This document shows, one piece after another, positions 53,083 to 63,753 of a stretch of 64,000 nucleotides of DNA. The position numbers and the translations under genes are program-made. Location of the stretch: the NCBI GenBank assembly GCA_963402885.1, contig OY727095.1:27223001-27287000 (forward strand), read 5' to 3'. Every line of letters starts with the position of its first letter. Position 1 is the first letter of the stretch. The notes below the pieces were generated by a model that searched no databases, was not told where the DNA came from, and worked only from the letters and a program-made list of their open reading frames with translations. The DNA comes from Antedon bifida. Its lineage: Eukaryota; Echinodermata; Crinoidea; Comatulida; Antedonidae.

Positions 53083-53833
53083 CACTGATGCGTGACAACA
53101 TAATACGGAATTTACAAACCGCGAGCTTACTTTCACAGGCTCTCACAACAGTAAAAAGAATCTACACTAATACGAACTTTGATTGACATTAATTAATAAA
53201 TACTAGGCCTAGGCCTACTTAGTAATTACATTAAGAACCCAATAGCATTTTAAAGATATTTAGGCCTAGGTCTACGACCCAATAGAAGGCCGTATCAGAT
53301 ATTATTTTTTGAAGTTGAACGACCTTTTGTCACGAACGAGAGGTTCTTTTCTTCTTATGGTATTGTAGCTAGCCCATGGCTAGCCTAGACAAGCTTGTGT
53401 AGGCCTATGCCATGTATTACTTTTGAATTTAAAATGATTATGTACAGTAGGAATTCCTATGCACAGTGTATGTTTTTTATACTTTTTAAAATAATATTAT
53501 TAAATTAATATTTATATTGTTTGTAGGCTGATGGAAATTTTACGTTAAAGATGTATTAACTATTATCCCTAATCATGAAAAATAAAGATTTCAGACTTTT
53601 AATAATAGGCCATTTTGGTTTTAATTCAATAGAAAAAAAAATGATTTCAATTATAAAAAAAAAACAAAATAAACAGTTAAATCTAACCAAAAACCCATTG
53701 CCTGACAGACAATTTGACTGTTTGTTACTTTAAATTATAGTTTTTTCCGGTAAATAGTTTTTTTTGCAAATCCAATTTTTGGTCAAAGTGAATAACTATT
53801 ATGTGACATTAAAATAACATATTCAGCAACTAG
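53083..53833. other. AT-rich non-array DNA
   Basis: No gene recognised. AGGCCTAGGCCTA-type palindromic words occur at about 53,203-53,270, and poly(A) tracts near 53,632-53,670. Confidence 0.5.
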
Positions 53834-53967
53834 AGGGTACTCCGAGAGTACAAACCTCCGCCTACTGTAAAATTCCCCTACATAAAATGCCCCCTGAATA
53901 TTTTTTTTTTTACATTTTTTTTTATTAGTTCTAAGTCTAAATATGTTAACTGCACACTACAAAGTTG

Positions 53968-54048
53968 TGGATGACAGTGTGGTGTAATGGTTATGTATCC
54001 AGCCTCTCACAGTTGAGATCGCTGGTTCAAGTCCCACTGAGGTTTTTT
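53968..54048 (+). promoter_or_regulatory. tRNA-like Pol III promoter of a SINE
   Basis: A box TGGTGTAATGG and exact B box GGTTCAAGTCC, ending in a T-run. CAGTG before the A box pairs with CACTG after the B box, like the inner half of an acceptor stem. The D and anticodon arms are degenerate. Unrelated in sequence to the satellite's tRNA-like module. Confidence 0.75.
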
Positions 54049-54277
54049 TTTTTTTATTATTTTGTTATTTCTTTTGTTTTTTGTTGATCATTGTGGCTAA
54101 GTTTGGTGAGAATCGGATAAAAACTGTGGTCTCTAGGCAGTAAAGTAGTTTTTTGTTAGTTGTGACCTTGACCTATGACTTTTTCCCCTCAAATTCGAAC
54201 TCGTTCGAGCTTTTGGGGCATAGATCATTGTTGCCAAATTTGGTGAGAATCGGATAAAAACTGTGGCCTCCAGGCTG

Positions 54278-54328
54278 TTCACAGACACACAAACACACAC
54301 ACACACAAACACACAAACATACATACAG
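54278..54328. repeat. CA-rich microsatellite
   Basis: Interrupted (CA)n/(CAAA)n/(CATA)n tract inside the composite element. Confidence 0.85.
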
Positions 54329-54359
54329 GGGTGAAAACATAACCTCCTTGGCGGAGGTA

Positions 54360-55242
54360 ATAAAATGTTTACATAAATTGGGGTTTTTTTTCAGGGGGAT
54401 AATATATCATTAAAATAAAATTAAAAACTTAAATTTTCCAAGAGTCTAGATTCAAGAAATTGTATTGGCCCACTTAAAATGGAAATTCATTATATTTATA
54501 AGAATAAAACAAATACATAAAAAATAATATAGCCTAAATCCTATTATTATTATTACAGTATATCATATTAATAAATCAAAATATGAATATCATTAAAATA
54601 AATTAGGTCAATTAAAATCCTAAAAATACATTACAAAAATAACTGATACATACTATACTACTAACATCTTGTCATAATTTTATTTGAATCAAATTTCTTG
54701 TATGAGTAAACATTTCTTTCAATTAAGTACTTTTCTACGTTGAAAAAAAAAATAACAGAGAGTTTTTCGAAATGTACTAATATTTTATTTGGAACAGGGG
54801 TTTCGTTAGTAGCCGGCAACCGTCGCATTCGACCGTCTACTTTGACATTTTCGCCGGCTACTTTCTGTCTAGGCCTACACGGCCTAGCCTAGTAGGCTAG
54901 CTCCCGGCGCGAGTACTTTTATTATTCAAGAACAATACGTACGTGTTTGTTGTATTTATTACGTTCTCGCGACGACACGATGATGATGGATTAAAATAGG
55001 ATTGTAATTAAATATTTAATCAATTATTTTACCATGTAATCTGTACACGAAAGGGACCTAAAACTCCCTGACCTATCTATGGAATTTTCCTTTGAAACTT
55101 TTCGCACTACTGCACTGTGTGTGTGTAGCATGCGTTTCCGAGGCATTGTTAGAATCCTTCAACCGTGACGACCTACCTGTCAACGTCGAATACACCAACG
55201 AGATTCGCTTAAAATGACATCATATGATGTACTGATATTTAT
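54360..55242. other. AT-rich non-array DNA with one hairpin
   Basis: No gene seen. AGTAGCCGGC (54808-54817) and GCCGGCTACT (54853-54862) form 10-bp inverted arms. Confidence 0.45.
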
Positions 55243-55449
55243 GTGGTTGAGCCTCTCAGAATTTCACGAAAATTCTTTTAAACATGTAAAAATTAGATAT
55301 TTTTTATGATATACGATTTATCTATAAACAACTCGAATTATAAACTACCTAATATTTCGAGAAAATAAAACATTTTTAGCACTAAAACTATAGAACTATA
55401 TTATCTTGGCGTAGGAAAACAAATTTTAATTTGTGAGAGGCTCAACCAC
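55243..55449. mobile_element. MITE-like element, 207 bp
   Basis: Perfect 16-bp inverted termini GTGGTTGAGCCTCTCA (55243-55258) and TGAGAGGCTCAACCAC (55434-55449) around AT-rich DNA. No target-site duplication is evident, so the true ends are uncertain. Confidence 0.65.
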
Positions 55450-56037
55450 GCTGAAGGTATAGTGGGGGAAGTCCCCTCCTGGACCACATGTAGCCGTTTT
55501 GCGTTGAAAATTGTCGTACGGGCTTGTGTGGTTCGTGTCGTTAACTGTATCATATAGTTAATATGATGCATTGGAAATCAAACTTATATGATCTTTTAGA
55601 TTAATAAGTAAATAATTAGACACCAAAGCCATTTTTTCATAGTATATTTATTCTCAGAGTAATTGATAATCAAAAATTGTTTACTAGGCCTAGTGAAGAA
55701 AAATAGCACGTCAAAGAAATCGCGCGCATAGTAACGTATCGTAGTTGAATCGTGGAAAGCAAAATACTGCTCTGGGACGCGTGCCTCTCAAACTCCCTAA
55801 TAATAGACCTAGCCTAGGCCCTATATTATTATTATTAATAATATATAATATTATTATTGAACTTCCTACGTCATAAAATAAGGAACCACGCATTTTAAAT
55901 TAATAAAGTACATAACAAATGGGAGTAAAATAATTGCTAAATACGTCGGGCCAAACAAGTTTCGTGCGTTTATATGTTGTTATTGTTATGCTATTTTTTT
56001 GTAATTAGTATTTTTTTAAAAACACAAATATGCAGGG
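55450..56037. other. AT-rich DNA with an (ATT)n palindrome
   Basis: No gene recognised. ATTATTATTATTAATAATAT around 55,828-55,858 can fold on itself. AGGCCTAG words lie at 55,685 and 55,810. Confidence 0.45.
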
Positions 56038-56500
56038 TTTTTTTTTTCAAATATTTAATATACATAAATGCAATAAAAATAAATATATTTATTTCAAATT
56101 AAGCATATATTTATGTGTCTGTAAACTAGTTTAAATGACCTATATACCTCTAGAAAGCCTGAGCTTCCAGGGGCCTTTCGAATTCCAATGTAAAAGCCTA
56201 CCCGGACATCTTTCACTAGTTTTAATATACTCATTGAAAGAATGGGGACAGTAACCTTTCAACACCTTAAATCCTAATGAAAGTCTATGTAATTTAAACA
56301 AGTCATCAATAGATAATAATTCAAGCACTTTCAACCTATGAAAATAAGATGTGTCCCAGGAACCTTCCTTTCTAAACATTATTATCCTTGTTGCTTTCCT
56401 TTGTATACTTTCTATTCTATTAATATATGATTTCTCAAATGGTGCCCACATTGAACAACAGTAGGTAACCACTGAAAGTAATAGAGCTTTGTATAAGTTC

Positions 56501-58262
56501 CTACGCTCGCGCTAAGGTCAAATTTTCGTTCGCCAAAATGGCGAAAGGTTTTGAAAAACATTAGCCAAATTGAAAATCCTTTAGCCAAATTAAAAAAACC
56601 ATAAAAATTCGCAAAAATGTTTATTTAATAAATAATGCATGTATTTGTTTGTTATTTGTGACTTCTTTTACATTTATATTATTATTAGGTATCCCAATGA
56701 AGCTGATTTTCGTTACCGCGATTTTAACACGTTCGTGAAATTTCAAAAAGTGACGTGTCTTTGAAGTTAAAAATATACTATTTCTTATGTACCCATGAGA
56801 ATAAAAATTATATGCCTGGAAAGATCTTGTTTAAGGGATTATTTTTATATATTTTTAATCTATGTTTATTAAATATTTTAATAGAAAACGCGAGTTAAAA
56901 ATGAGGTACAAAAGCCGGCGAGCCGAAATCCGCGCGCTAAAAATAACTTTGGAAAACACCTACCCATTTTCGCACCCGATCGCACGAGGTCCATAATAGG
57001 TGGTGGAGTAATTTTTGTTGCATGTTATCAGGCTTTAAATACTCTTTATTTTGATATGTAAATCGGTTATTATTATTATGTACATCCGCCTCATATGTCA
57101 ATTTTAACGATAAAAATTGAATTTTTGAGTCTTTCTCATTATCAAAATCTGGCTAATTTAGTATTGAATTAAAGCTAATTTATATTTCTGTTTGATAAAC
57201 CACATCGTTTTATTTGACTTTGCGTGGACCTCGTGCGAAGAAGCCAACAAGACCAACCACTGAAAAAAATAATCCCTACCATAAATATCAGTGTTTACCA
57301 TTTTCCTTACGGGGGATTCAGTTCTCCGCTTATTACTAAATTACCGTCGCCCAGGCAATGTGCATGGTATGCATGTATTAGCGCGTTAATTAATGATTGG
57401 ATAACCCCCGCAGTGGACTGTTCCATTTTCTGAACTAGTCTTCGCCGCACACGAGGCATGTCGAAAAATGTCGCCTCTCATCATGGAATATTTGCTTCGA
57501 AACGTCAATTTTACCGATTTATTAAATTATTTAATAAGTGGAATATTTATCAATCTATTATATAAAACAAGTACGTTAGGAAGAAATGTACCGCAGAAAT
57601 TTAAGAAGCTTTGAATTTGCTATGCAGCGGCCGTAACCCATTCTATGTAGGCGGCCGAAACGCGCTTTGGCCAGGGTTGCCGTTGTAGTATACGCTGTTT
57701 CTTAGCTATTCAATTTAAGCGCAACTTTCGGTTAGAATAATCGAAAGGGAAATAAAATTAAACATGTTAACATTTTACAATTGAGGTAATTACTTTTACT
57801 TTTTAAATAACAGAACAGCCTCGTTTACGGAAGTATTCGTCCACATGTTTCTGTTTACATTTTTCTTCTCGAAGTTCATTTTCTACGTCGAAGAATAGGG
57901 ACTTCCCTTTTATTCGCTCATCATCACGTCGACGAAGGCCGGCCACGAACCAATCACATTAACTGTGTGTCATTAAAACGTCATCGAGGCACGCTCTGCG
58001 CATGTTTAATCAGAACTAAAAAAATAAACACGGCGATCGTGACGTCGTCACATAAAATGCTGTGGTGGTAAAAAGTGTACCCGAGTCAGAAAGTACCGAA
58101 GTGTGGCGAATTCTCGCTCCCATAAGAAGTCACGCCGACCAGGCTAGGCCTAGGCTTGGAAATGTATTTTCGCCAATTTGGCGAACGAGGCAATAATTAT
58201 TTTCGCCAAATGGAGACTCCAGTCGCCATTGGCGAATTGGCGAGCGGTTAGCGCGAGCGTAG
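56501..58262. mobile_element. DNA transposon, 1,762 bp, 5-bp TSD, inside the LINE
   Basis: AGTTC on both sides (56496-56500, 58263-58267). Terminal inverted repeat CTACGCTCGCGCTAA, 15 bp perfect at both ends, followed by GCCAAA/TTGGCGAA-rich subterminal repeats. Removing the element and one AGTTC rejoins the LINE at MLN followed by LYKALLLS. No transposase frame is recognisable. A 5-bp duplication occurs in Transib and some hAT elements; the family is unassigned. Confidence 0.88.
56980..57238. mobile_element. Possible small nested MITE, 259 bp
   Basis: Perfect 14-bp inverted ends TCGCACGAGGTCCA (56980-56993) and TGGACCTCGTGCGA (57225-57238). A related word, CGCACACGAGG, lies at about 57,446. 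No target duplication is visible, so these could instead be internal repeats of the host transposon. Confidence 0.45.
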
Positions 58263-58680
58263 AGTTCAACATAGCTAACCAGGACATATTTTTACTACAT
58301 TTTGAAATGAAACCAAGCAATCTGCTTGCTTTACAACATATATAATTAACTTGTGTATGACAAGACAACGAACTATTTACATAAACACCTAGAAATTTGA
58401 ATTCTGATTCTATGGGATAATCCCAGTTAACTATCTCTTTACATCTTGTAACATGCATTACGGCGCATTTGACAGGATTTAAGGGAAGTTTGTTTACATT
58501 TGCCCATTTAGCAATTAAATCTAAATCCTTTTGAAGCAATTTACAATCATTATTGTTATAAATAGGACGTGATAATGTGTGATCATCAGCAAATTGAAAA
58601 AGTGAAGAAGAAATATTATTTACAATATCACTTACATAAATCAAAAATAAAAGAGGCAAGCATGTGTTTCTATACATTAT

Positions 58681-59196
58681 AACTTACAAGAATACATGTA
58701 ATACTATAGGCCTCTATGTATGTATGTAATGTATACATTTTTTTCAAATGTTTACACTTAAAAACCTGAAAAAAATTGTAATTTTCTTGATAAAAAACAT
58801 CTGTTGTATTTATGTATCAATAAATATGTGTCTAATAAATCCATGATGACTAACTAAGCTAAAAGTACTTATCACAGTGTATATCAACAGTACAAATATA
58901 TAAACTATAATATTGCTAAATGTGTCCAACTTTCAATAATTTACATTATTGTACGTAAAATGTAAAGTGAGCTTTTTAAAAATATATATATATTGTATCC
59001 AATCATATCTCATTGTTTTTTGTCAGTACTTCCTTTGTTAGATAAAAACACAGAGCAGAAAAGTGTTTATTCTTGTTCGGAAAACAATAATATTACTTGT
59101 ATTATTTACCGAGCATTGGCAAGCGCGCGATTTTTTAATCCTAATTTTACATTTACACTTTCAACATTAACAAAGTCAGTGCTGAATTGTAACTGG
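58681..59196. other. AT-rich non-array DNA
   Basis: No gene recognised. Short (AT)n near 58,981-58,994. The array-like sequence begins at about 59,197. Confidence 0.45.
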
Positions 59197-59506
59197 CGTG
59201 CGTGCGTAACTTCTTGTAAAACATGCCATTTTTAATCCATAGAAAGTTTGCCCTTGATATAACTTAAATTTTCACTAAGTGTCAATTCAAAATGACTTTT
59301 ATTTTTTATCCTATGATCAATCATTAAAATTCATAAAATCGTGCGTAAGTCACGTTGCGCAACTCTGACGTCAGTCAAAATATGGAGGTGCACAACTTCA
59401 GGTAAATGTATATGATGACCAAGTTATACAATCTTATGTTGACAAGGATGAGAGATATGCGTGCAACAAAATTTTGGGAAAGAAAGAAGAATAAAGAAGA
59501 TGAAAA
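59197..59506 (+). repeat. Family D unit, 3' block only
   Basis: Truncated at its 5' side where the array begins. It ends GAAAGAAAGAAGAATAAAGAAGATGAAAA just before CTAG. Confidence 0.85.
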
Positions 59507-61020
59507 CTAGACATGAAACTCGTCACTTTGACGAGTTAGTTATCCGCACGACAAACGCCACGTGCACGTCATACGTTGGAATATTGCACACAGAAAACTA
59601 TTATGGCATTATGACCTGAACTGAAGAATATGATATGTTGTTATTGCTGAATTCTGTTATTTTCTGTCATATCATAGTATACACAGTATAATCTGTATAC
59701 ATATCACATACAGTGTAGAATAGGTGAAATTACGGGACCCGCTATTTATTCCAAATTTTAACATGTTGACGGTTTCAAAATGAAACGCGAAGGTAGCAAT
59801 TTCGGAAGGAAATTATCTCAGCAACAACATATTAATGTGTAGAGTAAATTTGAATACGTGAAATATTGATGCGCGCTCTTTTAAATGTAATGAACTATGA
59901 CGCAAAAGATGACTTTTTAAAGTCAAGTGGCCATATAATGACGTCACAACATCCGATTGGCAAAATGTTAACATGATTTTGTATCTACAATCCAATAGCT
60001 TCCAGAAAATGTTTTAATCATGATTATCACGTTTTATTCTGACGAGCTATAACAGATTGAAATTTACTGTAAAGATGAAAATAAGTGACCTAGGTTATTT
60101 ACATTTTTAGATATGATGACGTCATAAAAATTAAAATATTTTTAACTCATGCGAAAGATAGTTGATTGACCTAGAAAATATAAAAATCGGGGTGAAAATG
60201 GAAAACAGATAAGTGGAGATGCGCTCTATTAAATGTGATGAGCTATGACGAAAGATACAAAAATCCTATATTTTATATTCGCATGGCCATACGATGACAT
60301 CTCAATGACCGGTTCGCCATACCAATGCATGATTCCATATCTACAACTTATCATCTTCCAGAATATGTAATAAAAATAACTTTCACCGTTTAGTTTAGAA
60401 ACTACGACCGTTTGAAAAAAGGTATAATTTTGACAAATTTTTGAACTTTTTCATCAAAAACGCACGTAAATTATCCAATTCAACGTGCCCGTATGACGTA
60501 ATTTTAAGTCGAAATTGTTTAAAAGTTGGTAAAATTACTAGAAAAGGCTGGCAAAACATAAATCACGCAAAAAAAATTGTTTTCAACGCTACGTTCGCAC
60601 CGTGCGCATAAAAAAATGAGTGCGCGTGGGAATTTTTTACATGCACAAAATGATATGAAACGCGTAGAAAGTTGATTAGAAATTGATTTTTCGCATTTTA
60701 AAATTTTAATCGCGCGTGCGCGCATAACTTTGTGTGAAACATGCCATTTTTTTTCCACAGTCAGCTAGCGCAAGATATAAATTAAATTTTTGTTAAGTTT
60801 CAATTTACGTTATTATATGGTTTTCGATATATGTTAAAAACGGCAAATTCATAAAAACGCGCGTAAGTCACGTTGCGCATTTCTGACGTTATTCACAATA
60901 GCAGGTGCACAACTTCACGTGAATGCCCACATGTTGACAAAGTTATGAAATGTTATGTGTACACGTTTTTGAGATACGCGTGACACAAAAATGACAGAAA
61001 GAAAGAAGAATACAGAAAAA
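59507..61020 (+). repeat. Family D1 unit
   Basis: 1,514 bp. 5' hairpin AACTCGTCA / TGACGAGTT (59517-59537), then AGTTATCCGC at 59538-59547. An internal segment (GATGCGCTCT...GGCCATA) occurs twice, near 59,868 and 60,219. Confidence 0.88.
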
Positions 61021-62244
61021 CTAGATTTGAACTCGTCACTTTGACGAGTTCGGGTTATCCGCGCAAACGCAACATGCACATACGTTTATATATATGAACG
61101 CCGACAATTATTATGCCATCATATGACATGAAATAAATATGTTTACAGTGCTGAATTGTACCTATTTTGTAGCATACAGCATATTACAGTATTTACAGAA
61201 TACACTGTATATGTTATATACAGTGTAGCATGGACGAAATTACGAAATCTTTTAAATCCAATTATTAACACGATGACGTCATCAAATTGACATATAAACA
61301 TAACTATTTTAAAAGCTAATTATCTAAATAATTACATTAATACAAATTTGAAGAATTTTGGGCACGTAAAATGAGATGCGCTCTCGTTTAAACGCAATGA
61401 AATTTTACGCAAGAGATGAAAATATGACTTTTTGAATTCAACGGGCCATATGATGACGTCATTATGACATCAGATAGACAAAATTTGTATATGAATTCAT
61501 ATCTACAATTCAACAACTTCTATAATAAGTTTTAATCATGCGTGTCACTTTTTATTCTGACGAGCTATAACAGATTAAAATTTACTGTATAAGAGAGATG
61601 TGTTCTTTTGAATGTGATGAGCAATAACGAAATAGACAAAAATCCTATATTTTACATGCGTGTGGCCATACGATGTTGTCATAACATCCGAGAGGTAAAA
61701 ATTCTGCATGAAATCATTTCTACAATTTATCTTCTTGCATAATAAGTTAAAAAAATTGGGGGTCACCTTTGATCCTGAAGAGCTATAATAGATTCAAAAT
61801 AGGCATTATTTTGACAATATTTTATAACTTTTTAAACTAAAACGCGCGCAAATGGTCTAAATCAACGTGTTCGTATGACATCATTTTAATTTGAAATTAT
61901 GTCAATCTTTTTGAAAATGACTAGGAAAGGCTGGAAAATCACAATTCAAGAGAAAAAACTTTTTGTGAAACATGCCATTTTTAATCCATTGAAAGTTTGC
62001 CCTTGATATAATTTAAATTTTCACCAAGTGTCAATACAAAATGACTTTTGGTTTATAATCCATGACCAATCATTGAAATTCATAAAATTGCGCGTAACTT
62101 ACGCTGCGCGACTCTAACGTCATTAAAAATATGGAGGTGCACAACTTCAGGTAAATGTCCATATAATGACAAAGTTATACAAAAGATATATTCACAAGCA
62201 ATAGGGGATATGCTGCTCACAAAAATCCGGGAAAGAAAGAAGAA
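61021..62244 (+). repeat. Family D2 unit
   Basis: 1,224 bp. 5' hairpin GAACTCGTCA / TGACGAGTTC (61029-61051, loop CTT), then GGTTATCCGC at 61053-61062. Confidence 0.88.
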
Positions 62245-63753
62245 CTAGACATGAAACTCGTCACTTTGACGAGTTAGTTATCCGCTCGACAAACGCCACA
62301 TGCACGTCATACGTTGGAATGTTGCACACAGAAAAGGATTATGGCATTATGACCTGAACTGAAGAATATGATATGTTGTTAGTGCTAAATTCTGTCTATT
62401 TTGTGTCATATAGTATATACATTTTAAAGTACACAGTATAATCTGTATACACGTAATTTAAATTTTTAGGCATGATGATGTCATAAAAATTAAATATTTT
62501 TAACTCATGCATAAGATAGTTGATTGACCTAGACAATATTAAAATCTCGGAGAAAAAGGAATACAGATAAGCGTGATGCGCTCCATTTAATGTGATGAGC
62601 AATAACGAAAGAGACAAAAATCATATATTTTACATTTGTGTGGCCATACGATGACGTCACAATGTCCGGTTAGCCATATTGATTAATGATCCGATATCTA
62701 CAACTCATCACCTTCCATAATATGTAAGTAAAAAAAAGTTTACCTCGTAGTATAGAATCTATGATTGTTTAAAAAAAGGCATAATTTTGACGAATTTTTG
62801 AATTTTTTCATTAAAAACACGCACAAATTGTACAATTCGACGTGCTCGTATGACGTAATTTTAAGTCTAAATTGTTTTAAAATTTGATAAAATTACTATA
62901 AAAGGCTGGAAAAACATCATTCGCGCAAAAAAAGATGTTTTTAGCGCTACGTGCGGACATGCTCAAAATGTCATGATCAGCGTAGAAAGTTGATTAGAAA
63001 TTAATTTTGCGCATTTTAAATTTTAAATGCGCGTGCGCGCGTAACTTCGTGTAAAACATGCCATTTTTAGTGCACAAAAAGTTAGTGCAAGATATAAATT
63101 AAACTTTTGCTAAGTTTCAACTTAAATTGTTATATGGTTTTCAGTCTATGTTAAATACGGGAAATTCATAAAATCACACGTAAATCACGTTACGCATTTC
63201 TGACATCATTCACAATAGTAGGTGCACAACTTCACGTGATTGCCCATATTTTGACAAAGTTATGAAATGTTATGTTTACACATTTTTGATATAAGCGAGA
63301 AACAAAAATAGAGGAGAAATGCGCGTGCGCGTGTAACGTCTTGTAAAACATGGCATTTTTAATCCACAAAAAGTTTGCCCTTGATATGACTTAAATTTTC
63401 ACAAAGTGTCAAAATAAAATTATGCTTGGTTTTTAGCCTATGATCAATCATAAAAAATCATAAAATCGCACGTAAGTCACGTTGCGCAAATCTGACGTCA
63501 TTCAAAAATAGGAGGTGCACATGTTCACGTACATGCCCACATGTTGACAAAGTTATAAAATGTTATGTTTACACGTTTTTGAGATACGCGACCCACAAAA
63601 ATGACAGAAAGAAAGAAGAATAACATAGAAAAAGAATCTGGACAATAACAAGGAGTTATCCGCTTCTAAGCGGATAACTAATAAAGATGAAAAAAAAAAA
63701 GATATTTACAATCACAAGGATTATCCGCAACTTAATAAGTTGCGGATAACCAA
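62245..63753 (+). repeat. Family D1 unit with two 3' blocks and two hairpins
   Basis: 1,509 bp. Starts as D1 (AGTTATCCGC after the hairpin) and carries a duplicated 3' block (about 63,010-63,310 and 63,315-63,640), the same duplication seen in long family A units. Two different hairpins follow. Confidence 0.88.
63654..63749. repeat. Two dissimilar 3' hairpins
   Basis: Hairpin 1 (63654-63679): AGTTATCCGCTT / AAGCGGATAACT, 12-bp stem, matching the D1 subterminal word. Hairpin 2 (63721-63749): TTATCCGCAACTT / AAGTTGCGGATAA, 13-bp stem, loop AAT, matching TTATCCGCAAC of the next unit (63788-63798). Leaders are GACAATAACAAGG and TACAATCACAAGG, like those of family A cassettes. Confidence 0.88.

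Larger units (their letters stand above)
53850..54358 (+). mobile_element. SINE-like / MITE-like composite element
   Basis: Bounded by ACAAACCTCCGCC (53850) and GGCGGAGGT (54350-54358), a short inverted repeat. Inside are a tRNA-like head (53968-54048), a T-rich stretch, two copies of TTGGTGAGAATCGGATAAAA (about 54,099 and 54,240), and a CA-rich microsatellite. I recall the tail (TGTGGCCTCCAGGCTGTTCAC) from marine invertebrate genomes but could not check it. Confidence 0.65.
56038..58680 (-). mobile_element. 5'-truncated LINE (CR1/jockey-like), split by a transposon
   Basis: Minus-strand RT fragment of about 880 bp once the 1,762-bp insertion is removed. The first part (58677 down to 58268) starts inside the RT at PLLFLIYVSDI, holds the catalytic FADD at residues 29-32, WA...LPLN..KC, then KFLGVYV at 94-100. 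The second part (56495 down to 56140) has VVTYCCSMWAPF, IQRKATRIIM and RLKVLELLSID, the usual C-terminal region after the RT in CR1/L2/jockey-type elements. A T-run on plus at 56,038-56,048 could be the poly(A) tail. Endonuclease and ORF1 are absent. Confidence 0.85.

Noticed and set aside
57224-57433. 69-residue plus-strand frame inside the 1,762-bp transposon
   Set aside because: No recognisable transposase motif. It begins at a repeated inverted word and is short enough to be chance.
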